DNA of 64,000 nucleotides, taken from Doryteuthis pealeii. Lineage: Eukaryota > Mollusca > Cephalopoda > Myopsida > Loliginidae. The first letter of the stretch is position 1. Each line of letters begins with the position of its first letter. The notes beneath the pieces are model-generated. The model saw nothing but the letters and a program-made list of their open reading frames with translations. It had not been told where the DNA came from and did no database searches. This document shows, piece by piece, positions 56,149-64,000 of this stretch. A program made the translations under genes and the position numbers. The stretch lies in NCBI GenBank assembly GCA_023376005.1, contig CM042157.1, positions 57,913,292-57,977,291 of the forward strand. Direction: 5' to 3'.

Positions 56149-56150
56149 AA
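55600..56150. repeat. compound (TA)n/(TG)n region
   Basis: TA tracts at 55677-55730, 55890-55930, 55970-55990 and 56112-56145 alternate with TG runs and ATACAAATAAGTA phrases that repeat at 55803, 55852 and 56066. Local duplications of the microsatellite with its flank. Confidence 0.9.
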
Positions 56151-56154
56151 TTGT

Positions 56155-56546
56155 GAAAAAACATTGGTCTACCATAGTTTTGATGGATGTGATCTCTTCA
56201 GTTGAAATTACTACTATCTATTCTTCTTTGCCATTTGGTAAGTGGGAAAGTTTTAGCTAATACTATGCTTGTAAATTTTCTATCTTCGTCCTGTGATGTT
56301 TATTTTAACCCGTATCTGGAGTCATTTTTCTGTTTGTTTACAGCTGAACAATATGGCTGTTCGTATGTTTTCCTTTATAAGTTTTATTGCCTTGTCCAGC
56401 TTAATTCTAGTTCTTTTATTTATTTCCCTGTTCTTATCTCTGTATTGTTTTTCTTTGAACTTAATTCTTATCATATAGATAGCTAGTGTAAACAGTTATA
56501 ATTTAAGAGTATAATTCTAATTAGATTTTAGGGAACAACTTTTTAT

Positions 56547-56550
<4 letters not shown>
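56155..56550. other. sequence without a recognised gene
   Basis: A 94-codon frame at 56202-56486 is hydrophobic and cysteine-containing but matches nothing I know. Its start has no supporting context. Confidence 0.35.
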
Positions 56551-56613
<63 letters not shown>

Positions 56614-56879
56614 ATTACTTATGAAATTAAAAGTTTAAAGGGGATTTTTCAAAATGTTTATATTTGATTTTTTTGGAAAAAAAAAGAAAAGTTTTTTTTT
56701 AAAAATGTATATTTTTAAAAATAATTCCATATCATCATCTACATTACGACATATCAGCGCCACGTCTCTCATCCAATTTTTCAAAATGACACACCAGTGT
56801 TCATTAACTGCGAAACTGTCTTCAATGGTCATAACTACAACATGAACTCCTGCAGTTAGCTGTAATTAATCAATATCTT

Positions 56880-57040
56880 GATTAATTCAGTGGATTTAAC
56901 CCTGAAGATCCTTATGGTGAAACGAGTAGGTTATTTCTGTACACTTTCTCAATTTGTTTAGCCATACATTTAAATAGGCATTCCCGCCTAATTCATTATT
57001 AATTAATTAATTTTCAAAATTAGGTACGACTCCAATTAAG

Positions 57041-57045
<5 letters not shown>
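56880..57045 (+). mobile_element. subfamily b tail with divergent hammerhead
   Basis: Carries the subfamily b tail (AATTTGTTTAGCCATACATT; AATTAGGTACGACTCCAATT) after a different ribozyme-like segment at 56897-56933. It is followed by (TA)n. Confidence 0.62.
56897..56933 (+). ncRNA. hammerhead-like ribozyme, compact
   Basis: Stem I TAACC (56897-56901) pairs with GGTTA (56929-56933). Core CTGAAGA is 56902-56908. Stem II has CC/GG flanked by a T-T mismatch. GAA is 56919-56921. Stem III AC/GT leaves only a two-base loop; the cleavage base is A56928. Probably partly decayed. Confidence 0.48.
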
Positions 57046-57097
<52 letters not shown>

Positions 57098-57099
<2 letters not shown>

Positions 57100-57365
57100 A
57101 TCCACAGACACCGTATCCGATGTTTACGTTTCATCAGTGTGGCTAGACTTAACACCTACTTCTAGCTGGGAGTGAAACCCGGCTGAATTTTCATCAGTCT
57201 GACTCCTTACCTCTCGGTCATCGATAGCTGTCAGTAAGAGGCAAACATTTAACTGATAAGTATATACATCTGTAAATGTATGTTACGATCACCAGAGTCT
57301 GTGAACAACAGATGAATAATGCCTTTATGCTAAGCAGGGAAATTTTTTCAGGTCAGTTAACTTTG
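57098..57365 (-). mobile_element. subfamily a element with decayed hammerhead
   Basis: On the - strand the head GATGACCGAGAGGTAAGGAG (57222-57203) and B-box-like GGGTTTCACTCCCAG (57179-57165) lead to a hammerhead at 57142-57102. Stem I (CCACA/TGTGG), CTGATGA and C at the cleavage site are kept, but GAA reads GGA and stem II is mismatched. The part beyond 57245 also matches 9845-9935, showing that the repeat extends upstream of the tRNA-like head. Confidence 0.68.
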
Positions 57366-57369
57366 AAGC

Positions 57370-57600
57370 ACGTATCTTTGAGAATCTGTGTTTCTCCTCA
57401 AAGATACGTGCTTCAAAGACCACAATAATTACGCTACAGTGACATCCTATCTGTGGCAAATAGATTGGGTAAATACCTACTCGAGAGTATTAGGTAATTT
57501 TAAATAGGCACCTCATGTAATTGCTTATATTGAGGTTTACCTAACATAGAAGGGAGGATCAAAGTGTAGTATCTGTTCCAGTTACTATACTTTGAGACTT
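57370..57600. other. short palindrome and unique sequence
   Basis: AAGCACGTATCTTTGAG pairs with CTCAAAGATACGTGCTT within 57373-57418. The rest is unclassified. Confidence 0.5.
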
Positions 57601-58335
57601 ACCTAGTCCCCTCGGGGGGTCCAGTGTGCTTCAGCCTGGACCGGGTTAAAGTACAATTATTAGCGTCGATCCCAGAAGGCCATCCCTACAGGCAATACCT
57701 GCCCTTTATGGGCAGGGCTGGGTTTATTGCCTAGCGCCTGAGGGGGAATGCTGAAGGGATCAACGCAATTTTTGTTCTTTCCCACCCATTAGCTTCGGCT
57801 CGTGGGTAGGCTCACGTTAAAACGAGGCCTTGTGCCGAGTCCATACAAGTGGGGTATGAGACAAATATCCTTAGCTTCTATACCCGGCCTCGGCTGGGGG
57901 TCCAGTGTGCTTCGGCCACTGTACCGGTAAAGTACAATTAATAGCGTCGATTCAAGGGGGGTCATCCCCCCAGATCGACGCAATTTTTATGCGCCCACGT
58001 AAAAACGAGACCTTGTGTCCAGCCCTAATAAGTGGGATGAGCAGGCAAATACCCTTACCTTCTATACCCGGCCTCGGCGGGGGGGTCCAGTGTGCTTCGG
58101 CCTCTGGACTGGTAGAGTACAATTATTAGCGTTGATCCTAGGGGGACCCATCCCCCAGGCAATACCTGCCCCCTTGGAGGCAGGGATGGGTTTATTGCCC
58201 AATGCCTGAGGCGCCCCCCTCGAGGGGGAATGCCAACGGGATCAACCCATGAGCTTCGGTTTGTGGGTGGGCCCATGTTAAAACAAGGCCTTGTGCCCAG
58301 CCCATACAAGTGGGGTATGAGGCAAATAACCTTAT
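57601..58335 (+). repeat. three tandem SINE-C copies
   Basis: Units at about 57601-57880, 57890-58045 and 58070-58335 share GGGGGTCCAGTGTGCTTCGG and GGGCAGGGCTGGGTTTATTG. The middle unit lacks most of the centre. Tandem order suggests local duplication, not three separate insertions. Confidence 0.8.
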
Positions 58336-58399
58336 ATTGAGGTTTGGTTGGTTTCTTTGTATTTTCAGTGGATTTTCACATAGTAAATTTTCAATGTTG

Positions 58400-58590
58400 C
58401 AAATTATCAGGCGAGACATCTCCACACTCGACAGTAAGCCTCTAAACCCAGAACAATTCACATACCTAGGTAGTAATATCTCATCCACAGAAAGTGATGT
58501 TAATACACAAATAGGAAAGGCATGGTCAGCTATAAACAGATTATCAGTCATATGGAAATCCGATCTCAGTGACATGAATGTGTTGGAGGC
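58400..58590 (+). pseudogene. RTE-like LINE reverse transcriptase fragment
   Basis: The open frame reads QFTYLGSNISSTESDV, then IGKAWSAINRLSVIWKSDLS. This is the region just after the RT palm (YLGS motif) through the thumb. Only about 60 codons remain. Confidence 0.85.
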
Positions 58591-59115
58591 TAAAAATAAC
58601 AAATTCAATTTTGTTTTACCAGTTTTCAGTGTTACTCCACAAGTTTTTTTTTTAATTTTTTAATTAGCACAATTACATGGAAATAAAGGCTGGCACTGGA
58701 CATGCAATCTTTCAAAGTGCAATTTCTAAAATTTTCACACGTTTTGAACATAGCAACTGTCAGGCATGATGCATTGCCATAGACCCTTGCTAGAAAAAAC
58801 AGTTGGAATGTTAGTTTCTTAGTTTTTAAGGCTTGCTACAAAGGTTTTTTTTATTTATTTATTTTTATTTTTTTGCTTGTGTGAAAACATTGAAAACAAG
58901 GCTGATTTTGACACGTTTCATTAGATTTTAATGTATACAAACTTTTTTTCAAATCTAACCAAAATTTTCAATGGTGCATTTTATCAGGTATTATTGGGTG
59001 CATTGGAGGTCTACTAAAAATAACAAGTTCAATGTTATTTTACTAGTTTTAAATGTTGCTCCACAAATTTTTTGTTTTTTTAATTAGTGCACTTACATAG
59101 AAGTAAGGCCTAATC
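58590..59115. repeat. direct duplication of about 100 bp
   Basis: TTCAATTTTGTTTTACCAGT ... AATTAGCACAATTACATGG at 58600-58682 is repeated as diverged sequence at 59020-59100. Between and after is AT-rich unclassified DNA up to 59360. Confidence 0.65.
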
Positions 59116-59364
59116 CATGAAGGTTCACATGCTAACAAAGATACTGAACTAAACGATTATATAACTGTGTGCAAAAAACTCTAAAAAAACAACCACATAA
59201 AAACTGTAAATATAAATGTACAATAAATGCAATTCCCTAACCTCTCAGCATAAATTAACCCTAGACAGGTTGAAATGCCATTAAAATCAATCAATCAAAT
59301 ATTAAAAAAATTCATGCTCCTCTTCTTTCAATTCTATTACTTCAAGAATTTATTATTGAATATT

Positions 59365-59592
59365 TACCACGTATCCCATGTGTACGATTAGGCACAAGGC
59401 CCTATTAATGTGGGACCACCCACAAACCGAAGCTCATGGGTGGCACATGCAAAAAAGGTGTTGATCCCATTGGCATTCCCTTTCAAGGGGGGTGTCTCAG
59501 GCACCGGGCAATAAACCTAGCCCTACTCCTTTAAAACGAGGGGGCAGGTGTTGCCTGGGGGGATGGCACCCTGGGATCAAGGATGTTAACTT
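59365..59592 (-). repeat. SINE-C, reverse orientation
   Basis: Complement of the 528-805 copy, with GGCACAAGGCCCTATTAATG and CAGGTGTTGCCTGGGGGG. Confidence 0.8.
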
Positions 59593-59797
59593 ATGCGGTC
59601 TTTGGCATTTCTTTATTTGAACTTGCGTTTAAGAGTTATCTCCCTTGATAGATAATTATGCTGGGGGAAGAGAGATATGCAAATGCAGACCTCATATTCT
59701 TATTAAGCTTGAACTTTTTTCATTGAAAATTGCTTTATTCTCTATGAGAAGTAAATACACAAACGATGTGTTTTGATATGGCTTTTTTTAGCCGACA

Positions 59798-60055
59798 ATT
59801 TTTTGGAGAATATGTGCTTAATTGAAGTCGTACCTAATTTTGAAAGTTAATTAATTAATAATTAATCAATTAGGCGGGAATATCTATTCAAATGTAAGGC
59901 TAAACAAATCGAGAAAAATCAATCTCTGTATGTACATTTCGGCCTATTAGGCCTCATCAGCAGAGCTATAGATAGGAAGACCGCCTTGTGCATGATTTGA
60001 ACCCTCACTGTCAAGCTGACAGACGAGGACCATAACCCCTACACCAACCGGACTT
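59798..60055 (-). mobile_element. hammerhead-bearing SINE-like element, subfamily b, fullest copy
   Basis: On the - strand a tRNA-like head starts near 60050: CGGTTGGTGTAGGGGTTATG as A-box region and GAGGGTTCAAATCATGC as B-box region (about 60008-59992). The hammerhead (59965-59924) follows after about 30 bp, then a tail with GATTTGTTTAGCCTTACATT and AATTAGGTACGACTTCAATT. This copy shows the whole order: tRNA-like head, ribozyme, tail. It lies in the intron about 110 bp before the exon at 60163. Confidence 0.78.
59924..59965 (-). ncRNA. hammerhead ribozyme, type I, intact
   Basis: On the - strand CTCTG (59965-59961) pairs with CAGAG (59928-59924). CTGATGA is 59960-59954. Stem II is GGCC/GGCC with loop TAATA (59953-59941). 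GAA is 59940-59938. Stem III is AT/AT with loop GTAC (59937-59930). The cleavage base is A, at 59929. Compared with 54581, stem II changes by a compensatory pair (A-T to G-C) and stem I differs on both strands but still pairs. Confidence 0.9.
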
Positions 60056-60162
60056 TCCTTGATTTATTCTCTATGTTAATGATTTAATAGTATTTTGCTA
60101 ACAAATATTTTGCTGTGATATGTTATTCAAACATTTTATTTGTTTCTTTTTTTATTTTTCAG

Positions 60163-60223
60163 AGAGGAAAGCTGATCAAAGCAAAAACTTCTTTAGAAGA
60201 AAAGTTTGATAATTTGTCAGAAA
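60163..60223 (+). CDS. internal coding exon of the coiled-coil-like gene
   Basis: A TTTTTTTATTTTTCAG acceptor precedes a 61-nt open exon, with GTGAGT at 60224. It encodes RGKLIKAKTSLEEKFDNLSE plus one base, phase 0 in and phase 1 out. The in-phase matches the exon at 22739 and the out-phase matches the exon at 62398. The residue pattern is charged and helix-like. No family recognised. Confidence 0.7.
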
Positions 60224-60234
60224 GTGAGTAGATC

Positions 60235-61265
60235 TATTTTTGTTTTCATTAAATTTTGATATTTACCTGTAATTTATTTATGATTAATGACAAAATACAC
60301 TTTAAAAGCAATGTTGGAAGTATGGCAGTAGCAGTTTGTTAGAGATCAAGTGGTGCAACCATACAGTGGCAGTGTTATGCCTACAGCTTGGAAGAATTAT
60401 TGCTTTATCTAATAACAGATTAGATTTTTGTTTTCATCAAATTTTGATATTTACCTGTAATTTATTTATGATTAATTACAAAATTTTTCTGTGTATGTGT
60501 AGATGTGTGTATATATGTTTCTCTGCATATGTTGGTGTATGTATATATGTTTCTGTGTATGTTGGCGTCTGTATATATGTTTCTCTGTGTATGTTTGGTG
60601 TGTGTATATATATGTTTCTCTGCGTATTTGGTGTGTGTGTATATGTTTCTCTGCGTATGTTGGTGCGTATGTTGGTGTGTGTATATTGTGTGTGTATATG
60701 TTTCTCTGCGTATGTTGGTGTGTGTATATTGTGTGTGTATATGTTTCTCTGCATATGTTGGTGTGTGTATATTGTGTGTGTATATGTTTCTCTGCGTATG
60801 TTGGTGTGTGTATATGTTTCTCTGTGTATGTTGGTGTGTGTATATGTTTCTCTGTGTATGTTGGTGTGTGTATATATATGTTTCTCTGCGTATTTTGGTG
60901 TATGTATATATGTTTCTCTGCGTATGTTGGTGTATGTATATATGTTTCTCTGCGTATGTTGGTGTATGTATATATGTTTCTCTGTGTATTTTGGTGTGTG
61001 TATATATGTTTCTCTGCGTATGTTGGTGTATGTATATATGTTTCTCTGTGTTTGTATTTGTTGTGTCTGTGTCTTAAAATACACTTTAAAGCAATGTTGG
61101 AAGTATGGCAGTAGCAGTTTTTTAGAGAGTGGTGCAGCCATACAGTGGCAGTCATATGCCTACAGCTTGGAAACGTTCTTGCTTTACCTTATAACAGAGA
61201 TTAGATTTTTGTTTTCCTCAAATTTTGATATTTACCTGTAATTTATTCATGCTTAATTACAAAAT
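60235..61265 (+). repeat. tandemly repeated intron unit
   Basis: The segment TTTTTGTTTTCATCAAATTTTGATATTTACCTG occurs at about 60238-60271, 60425-60457 and 61207-61239. A neighbouring segment with AAAGCAATGTTGGAAGTATG and a LINE piece (CATACAGTGGCAGT) occurs at 60304, 61087 and 61722. The duplications postdate the LINE insertion. Confidence 0.72.
60496..61062 (+). repeat. minisatellite, 32-36-bp units, open in several frames
   Basis: Units contain TATATGTTTCTCTGCGTATG then TTGGTGTGTG, about 17 copies. Length changes and absence of stop codons keep five frames open for 190-300 codons. Cys/Tyr-rich on one strand and His/Thr-rich on the other. Composition artefact; not treated as coding. Confidence 0.9.
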
Positions 61266-61269
61266 TATA

Positions 61270-61720
61270 ATAAATGAACAGAACATCTGTTGGGTAGGAC
61301 AGCCGGATCTCTCCACCGAAAAAAAAAAAGGTTCTCCCAGCTACCAAAGTCCCCTGACCAAGTCCTTGCCCCCTACAACAATCTTTTCTAGCAGTCCTCT
61401 ACAAAAACTCACTCGCCTCTTCTTCCTCGTCAGCAAGATCAGAATGCAACTGTCTCAGTGTGGTAAGGCAGGCATTAAATAATCATTCACTGCCCTGACT
61501 AAAATCCCACATCCATTTCAATCATGCAGTATAGTAATTTGCATGCACGCCAACAAGGTAGTCCAATGTCAAGCCACAACTCACGATCAGGAGGATGAGA
61601 GTTCAATCTCCCTAATAGTCTGCTACAATCCTCCCTAATCTCATTTTGCATGCCAGACATGTTCAAGCTCGCTTTGGGCTACCACGTGCATGATTTTTCT
61701 CACCACAAAAATGTACTTTA
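61270..61720. other. intron sequence, no feature recognised
   Basis: No exon of matching phase with splice sites. A GCCAACAAGGTAGTCC ... GAGAGTTCAATCTCC stretch near 61550-61610 is weakly tRNA-like. Confidence 0.35.
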
Positions 61721-61724
61721 AAAG

Positions 61725-62165
61725 CAATGTTGGAAGTATGGCAGTAGCTGTTTGAGCGGTTTGTTAGAGACCAAGTGGTGCAGCCATACAGTGGCAGTGA
61801 TATGCTTATAGCTTGGAAGATTTCTTCCTTTATCTAATAACAGAAATCAGATTTCCATATGATCTTTAATCTATCCCATGCTTTTCCTATGCATATATTG
61901 ACATCGCTTTCTGTAGATGAGATATTATTACCTAGGTATGTGACTGGTCTACTAATTTTAGAGACTTGCCATTTAATGAGGAGATGGTCCCATCTTGTTT
62001 AAAACATATGAACTCCATTTTATTTGAGTTCACATAGAGTCCAATACCTCTTGCTGCCTACTCTAGGCTATTCAGTAGTGATTTGGCTCGTGCAGATGTA
62101 TTTGGGAGAAGCATTAGATCATCTGCATAGTCTGCATCTGTAATAGTTTCTGCAGGATATTACTA
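61725..62165 (-). pseudogene. RTE-like LINE reverse transcriptase palm fragment
   Basis: The - strand reads DADYADDLMLLPNTSARA, with the catalytic YADD at 62129-62118. Then comes a region ending in YLGNNIS-type sequence near 61930, and the thumb to 61730. The catalytic motif identifies a reverse transcriptase. Upstream fingers and endonuclease are missing. Confidence 0.85.
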
Positions 62166-62302
62166 GTATTTTAAATATCTTTTTGATGTGAAGCTTTTTA
62201 AGGAAAAATACAACAAAAAGCTGAATATATTTGAAAAGCATTGCCGTAGGATGAATTTAGGTGTTTCTTTGCATAAATCCCATAAAAATTGATGATATAC
62301 AT

Positions 62303-62397
62303 ATTTATCAACCTCAGCACGAGCAGGATGTGAAACAAGGTCAGTTTCTTAAGTGGAGTTTAACAGGTTTCAATTCAGTGTTTTCCTTTTAGACTAG
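62303..62397 (-). repeat. SINE-A 3' fragment directly abutting an exon
   Basis: Carries CAGGATGTGAAACAAGGTCA and TTTAACAGGTTTCAATTCAG, then the TTTCCTTTTAGACTAGTTGCC block. Its pyrimidine run and AG form the acceptor of the next exon, so the splice site itself appears SINE-derived. Confidence 0.7.
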
Positions 62398-62477
62398 TTG
62401 CCCTTAAATTAAAAAATCGAGAAATAATAGATGATTTGTCTAATGAACGTCACAAATACAACCTTTCAGTAGAGAAG
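62398..62477 (+). CDS. internal coding exon of the coiled-coil-like gene
   Basis: Starting after the AG at 62396-62397 with two bases, it encodes ALKLKNREIIDDLSNERH followed by KYNLSVEK, and ends at a GTAAGA donor (62478). Entry phase 1 matches the exon at 60163 (junction codon ATT), and exit phase is 0. An upstream AG at 62391-62392 would give the wrong phase. Charged, helix-prone sequence continues the pattern of the previous exon. Confidence 0.62.
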
Positions 62478-62509
62478 GTAAGAAGACTCAAAAGTTTTAT
62501 TCTCATATT

Positions 62510-62660
62510 TAAATCTCAAATCTAAAAATCTCAAATCTAAAAAATATCTAATCTAAAAAATCAAAAATCAAATCAAAATTTCATACAAATTTATACAAAG
62601 TTATACAAAAAAATAAAAAATCAGAAATCTAAAAATCATCAAATCTCAAAATATTTAATC
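62510..62660. repeat. A-rich short tandem sequence
   Basis: Repeats of CTCAAATCTAAAAA and ACAAATTTATACAAAG type, low complexity, in the intron after the exon. Confidence 0.7.
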
Positions 62661-62684
62661 AGCTTTTTATAAATAATAGGGTTT

Positions 62685-63682
62685 ATGTATTTGCCCAACC
62701 CATCCACATAAGCAGGATGTGACACAAGGTCAATTTTTAAGCAGAGTTTAACAGGTTGGAATTTAGTTTTCCTTGTCCTAGACGGGTTGCCATACCAAGG
62801 TTAAAGAGCCCAACTCCACTACTATTTACCCATAGCTGGAGGGAGAATAATTGGATGCATACCTTTTCCAAAGGTATTAGCGCTATGTGAAATACAAACT
62901 GTCCCATCCAAGGTTTGAATTTGTCTTGCTGTGTCCATTTTCTATGGTGATGTAACGATTATCTTCCCTTGTTTGGATGGGGTAGAGATTGCAAAAGGGT
63001 TAACTTCCCTTGCCACCAGCATTTGCCACTAGAGGGCATTGCAACCTGGCTATTCAAACTCAGCCCCAGGAAAACTGTCTCTCTTTTACATCTGGGATTT
63101 CCAGACATGCATTAATTGTGTTTCTGTCCATTAGGACTTGGGGGGGGGCGGCCTTACTCCCACCTACAGGCTTATACATGTGCCTTAACGAGGCCCCTAT
63201 TATACTCTATCTCCATAGAGGTGTTTGGCTTACCAGCTTTTTAAATAGCTGTGTAACATACATGCCTGTTTACACTCCCATGTCTACATGGAGATTTTCT
63301 ACCACCTGTACGAAGTAAGTGACAACCTTTTAATGTAGGACTTACATTTTTTCATTCAAATCTTGACTCTTCAAGGACTCTTTTTTTTTTCCTTAGGACT
63401 TTTGCATTATATATTGAATGTTGCTCAGACAATAAAGTCTGTATATTGGTATGTATTTCTTTGTTGGAATTTGTTGTATATATTCACCTGCATTCAGAGG
63501 CTTCCTAACATATTATAAAAAGTGGTTTTAGCTATTGAAACTAAAACAACATTTAATTTGTATACTTACTTGGTTGGTTTCACACTGAGGCCTCCTAACG
63601 TATTATAAGAAGTGGTTTTAGCTACTGAAGATAAAACCACCTTTAATTCTTATAGTGATAACCATGACACCACATGCCTCTA
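62685..63682 (-). repeat. SINE-A split by an LTR-like insertion
   Basis: The SINE-A body at 62685-62946 stops at TTTTCTATG. Its head end resumes at 63660 with AACCATGACACCACATGCCTC. The intervening 62951-63654 is flanked by GTGAT on both sides. Confidence 0.82.
62951..63654 (+). mobile_element. solo LTR-like insertion, about 700 bp
   Basis: Begins TGTAACG, contains AATAAAG near 63429, and is flanked by GTGA(T) at 62947-62951 and 63655-63659, a 4-5-bp duplication usual for LTR elements. Two related segments of about 110 bp (CCTAACATATTATAAAAAGT at 63505 and CCTAACGTATTATAAGAAGT at 63594) repeat near the right end. No gag-pol. The end is TATA and not the usual CA, so the class is uncertain. 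The 102-codon frame at 63010-63318 is probably incidental. Confidence 0.6.
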
Positions 63683-64000
63683 CAAAATGGATGATATAAG
63701 GCATCACCTTGGGATACCAAATAAAATCACTGACATTATCTGGAAGAAAAATATTGAAGTGATTTGATAAAGTTGTATGCAAAAACAATGACATTTCTGT
63801 TAACACTTCATACAAGAATGACTTTATCAACAGAAAACCCTGGGGACAATCACCAAATCAATATAATGATCAAATAACAGAGAACACAAAGCTGCTTCTG
63901 ATAATGGTGGAATGACTAGCAAAATACAGGACAAAAGTATCACGTGGACAAATATGTGAGGAACCTTTTGGGGGTATATAAAGATAGTAGTAGTAGTTGT
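63683..64000. other. unclassified sequence to window end
   Basis: No exon in the required phase 0 with good splice sites is seen. Ends in a short GTAGTAGTAGTT run. Confidence 0.35.

Noticed and set aside
60336..61241. A 301-codon Cys/Tyr-rich frame and overlapping frames on both strands
   Set aside because: It is a minisatellite with five open frames. No splice or domain evidence favours one.
63010..63318. 102-codon frame resembling a normal protein composition
   Set aside because: It lies wholly inside the LTR-like insertion and matches no family known to me; likely incidental.

Overview
The window is non-coding, AT-rich eukaryotic DNA, almost certainly animal. It holds long (TA)n and (TG)n tracts, several tRNA-derived SINE families, broken LINEs, a Helitron family, hAT-like MITEs, minisatellites and GT-AG spliced micro-exons. 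Prokaryotic features (operons, ribosome binding sites, dense ORFs) are absent. SINE and microsatellite style suggest a lophotrochozoan, perhaps a mollusc, but this is a low-confidence inference because no diagnostic gene is present.

Genes. The only spliced gene I can support is on the + strand. It has three short exons in matching phase (22739-22791, 60163-60223, 62398-62477) encoding about 64 residues of charged, coiled-coil-like protein, with a first intron of about 37.4 kb. A separate intronless 148-codon ORF lies on the - strand (22118-22564), is less AT-rich than its surroundings and has a good start context; its product is unrecognised.

Repeats. Working names are used because families cannot be searched here. 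SINE-A and SINE-B are tRNA-headed families, mostly ending in (TA)n. SINE-C is a retroposon of about 290 bp. Rep-D, E, F and G are unclassified. LINE remnants belong to an RTE-like family (with a YADD motif) plus one of another clade. The Helitron copies have exact A|TC...CTAG|T borders. The hAT-like MITEs have 8-bp target duplications. One LTR-like insertion sits inside a SINE.

Main discovery. The window is dense in sequences that fold as minimal type I hammerhead self-cleaving ribozymes: core CUGANGA...GAA, a 2-bp stem III, and complementary stem I arms. Four are essentially perfect (10062-10102 +, 10247-10292 -, 54581-54622 +, 59924-59965 -). Several others are good or variant (16791, 25416/25470, 43059, 44079/44258, 26974, 5708, 56897), and some are decayed. 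The perfect copies lie just downstream of tRNA-like heads with A- and B-box-like motifs, so they look like several subfamilies of hammerhead-bearing SINE-like elements. Stem sequences differ between copies but stay complementary. Almost all abut (TA)n tracts, and several sit in near-perfect inverted dimers.

Layout. 1-9 kb: SINEs, a Helitron, LINE pieces and a 1.2-kb GATA tract. 9.4-11 kb: two hammerhead elements tail to tail. 11.4-13.4 kb: CT-rich DNA and a SINE-derived minisatellite. 14-22 kb: SINEs, Helitron, MITE and palindromes. 22.1-22.8 kb: the ORF and exon. 23-28 kb: Helitron and palindromes. 28.1-30.8 kb: CT-rich tract. 31-46 kb: SINEs, LINE mosaic and palindromes. 46-57 kb: SINEs, long TA tracts, a minisatellite and hammerheads. 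57-64 kb: SINE-C tandem, hammerhead, two exons, a minisatellite and the LTR insertion.
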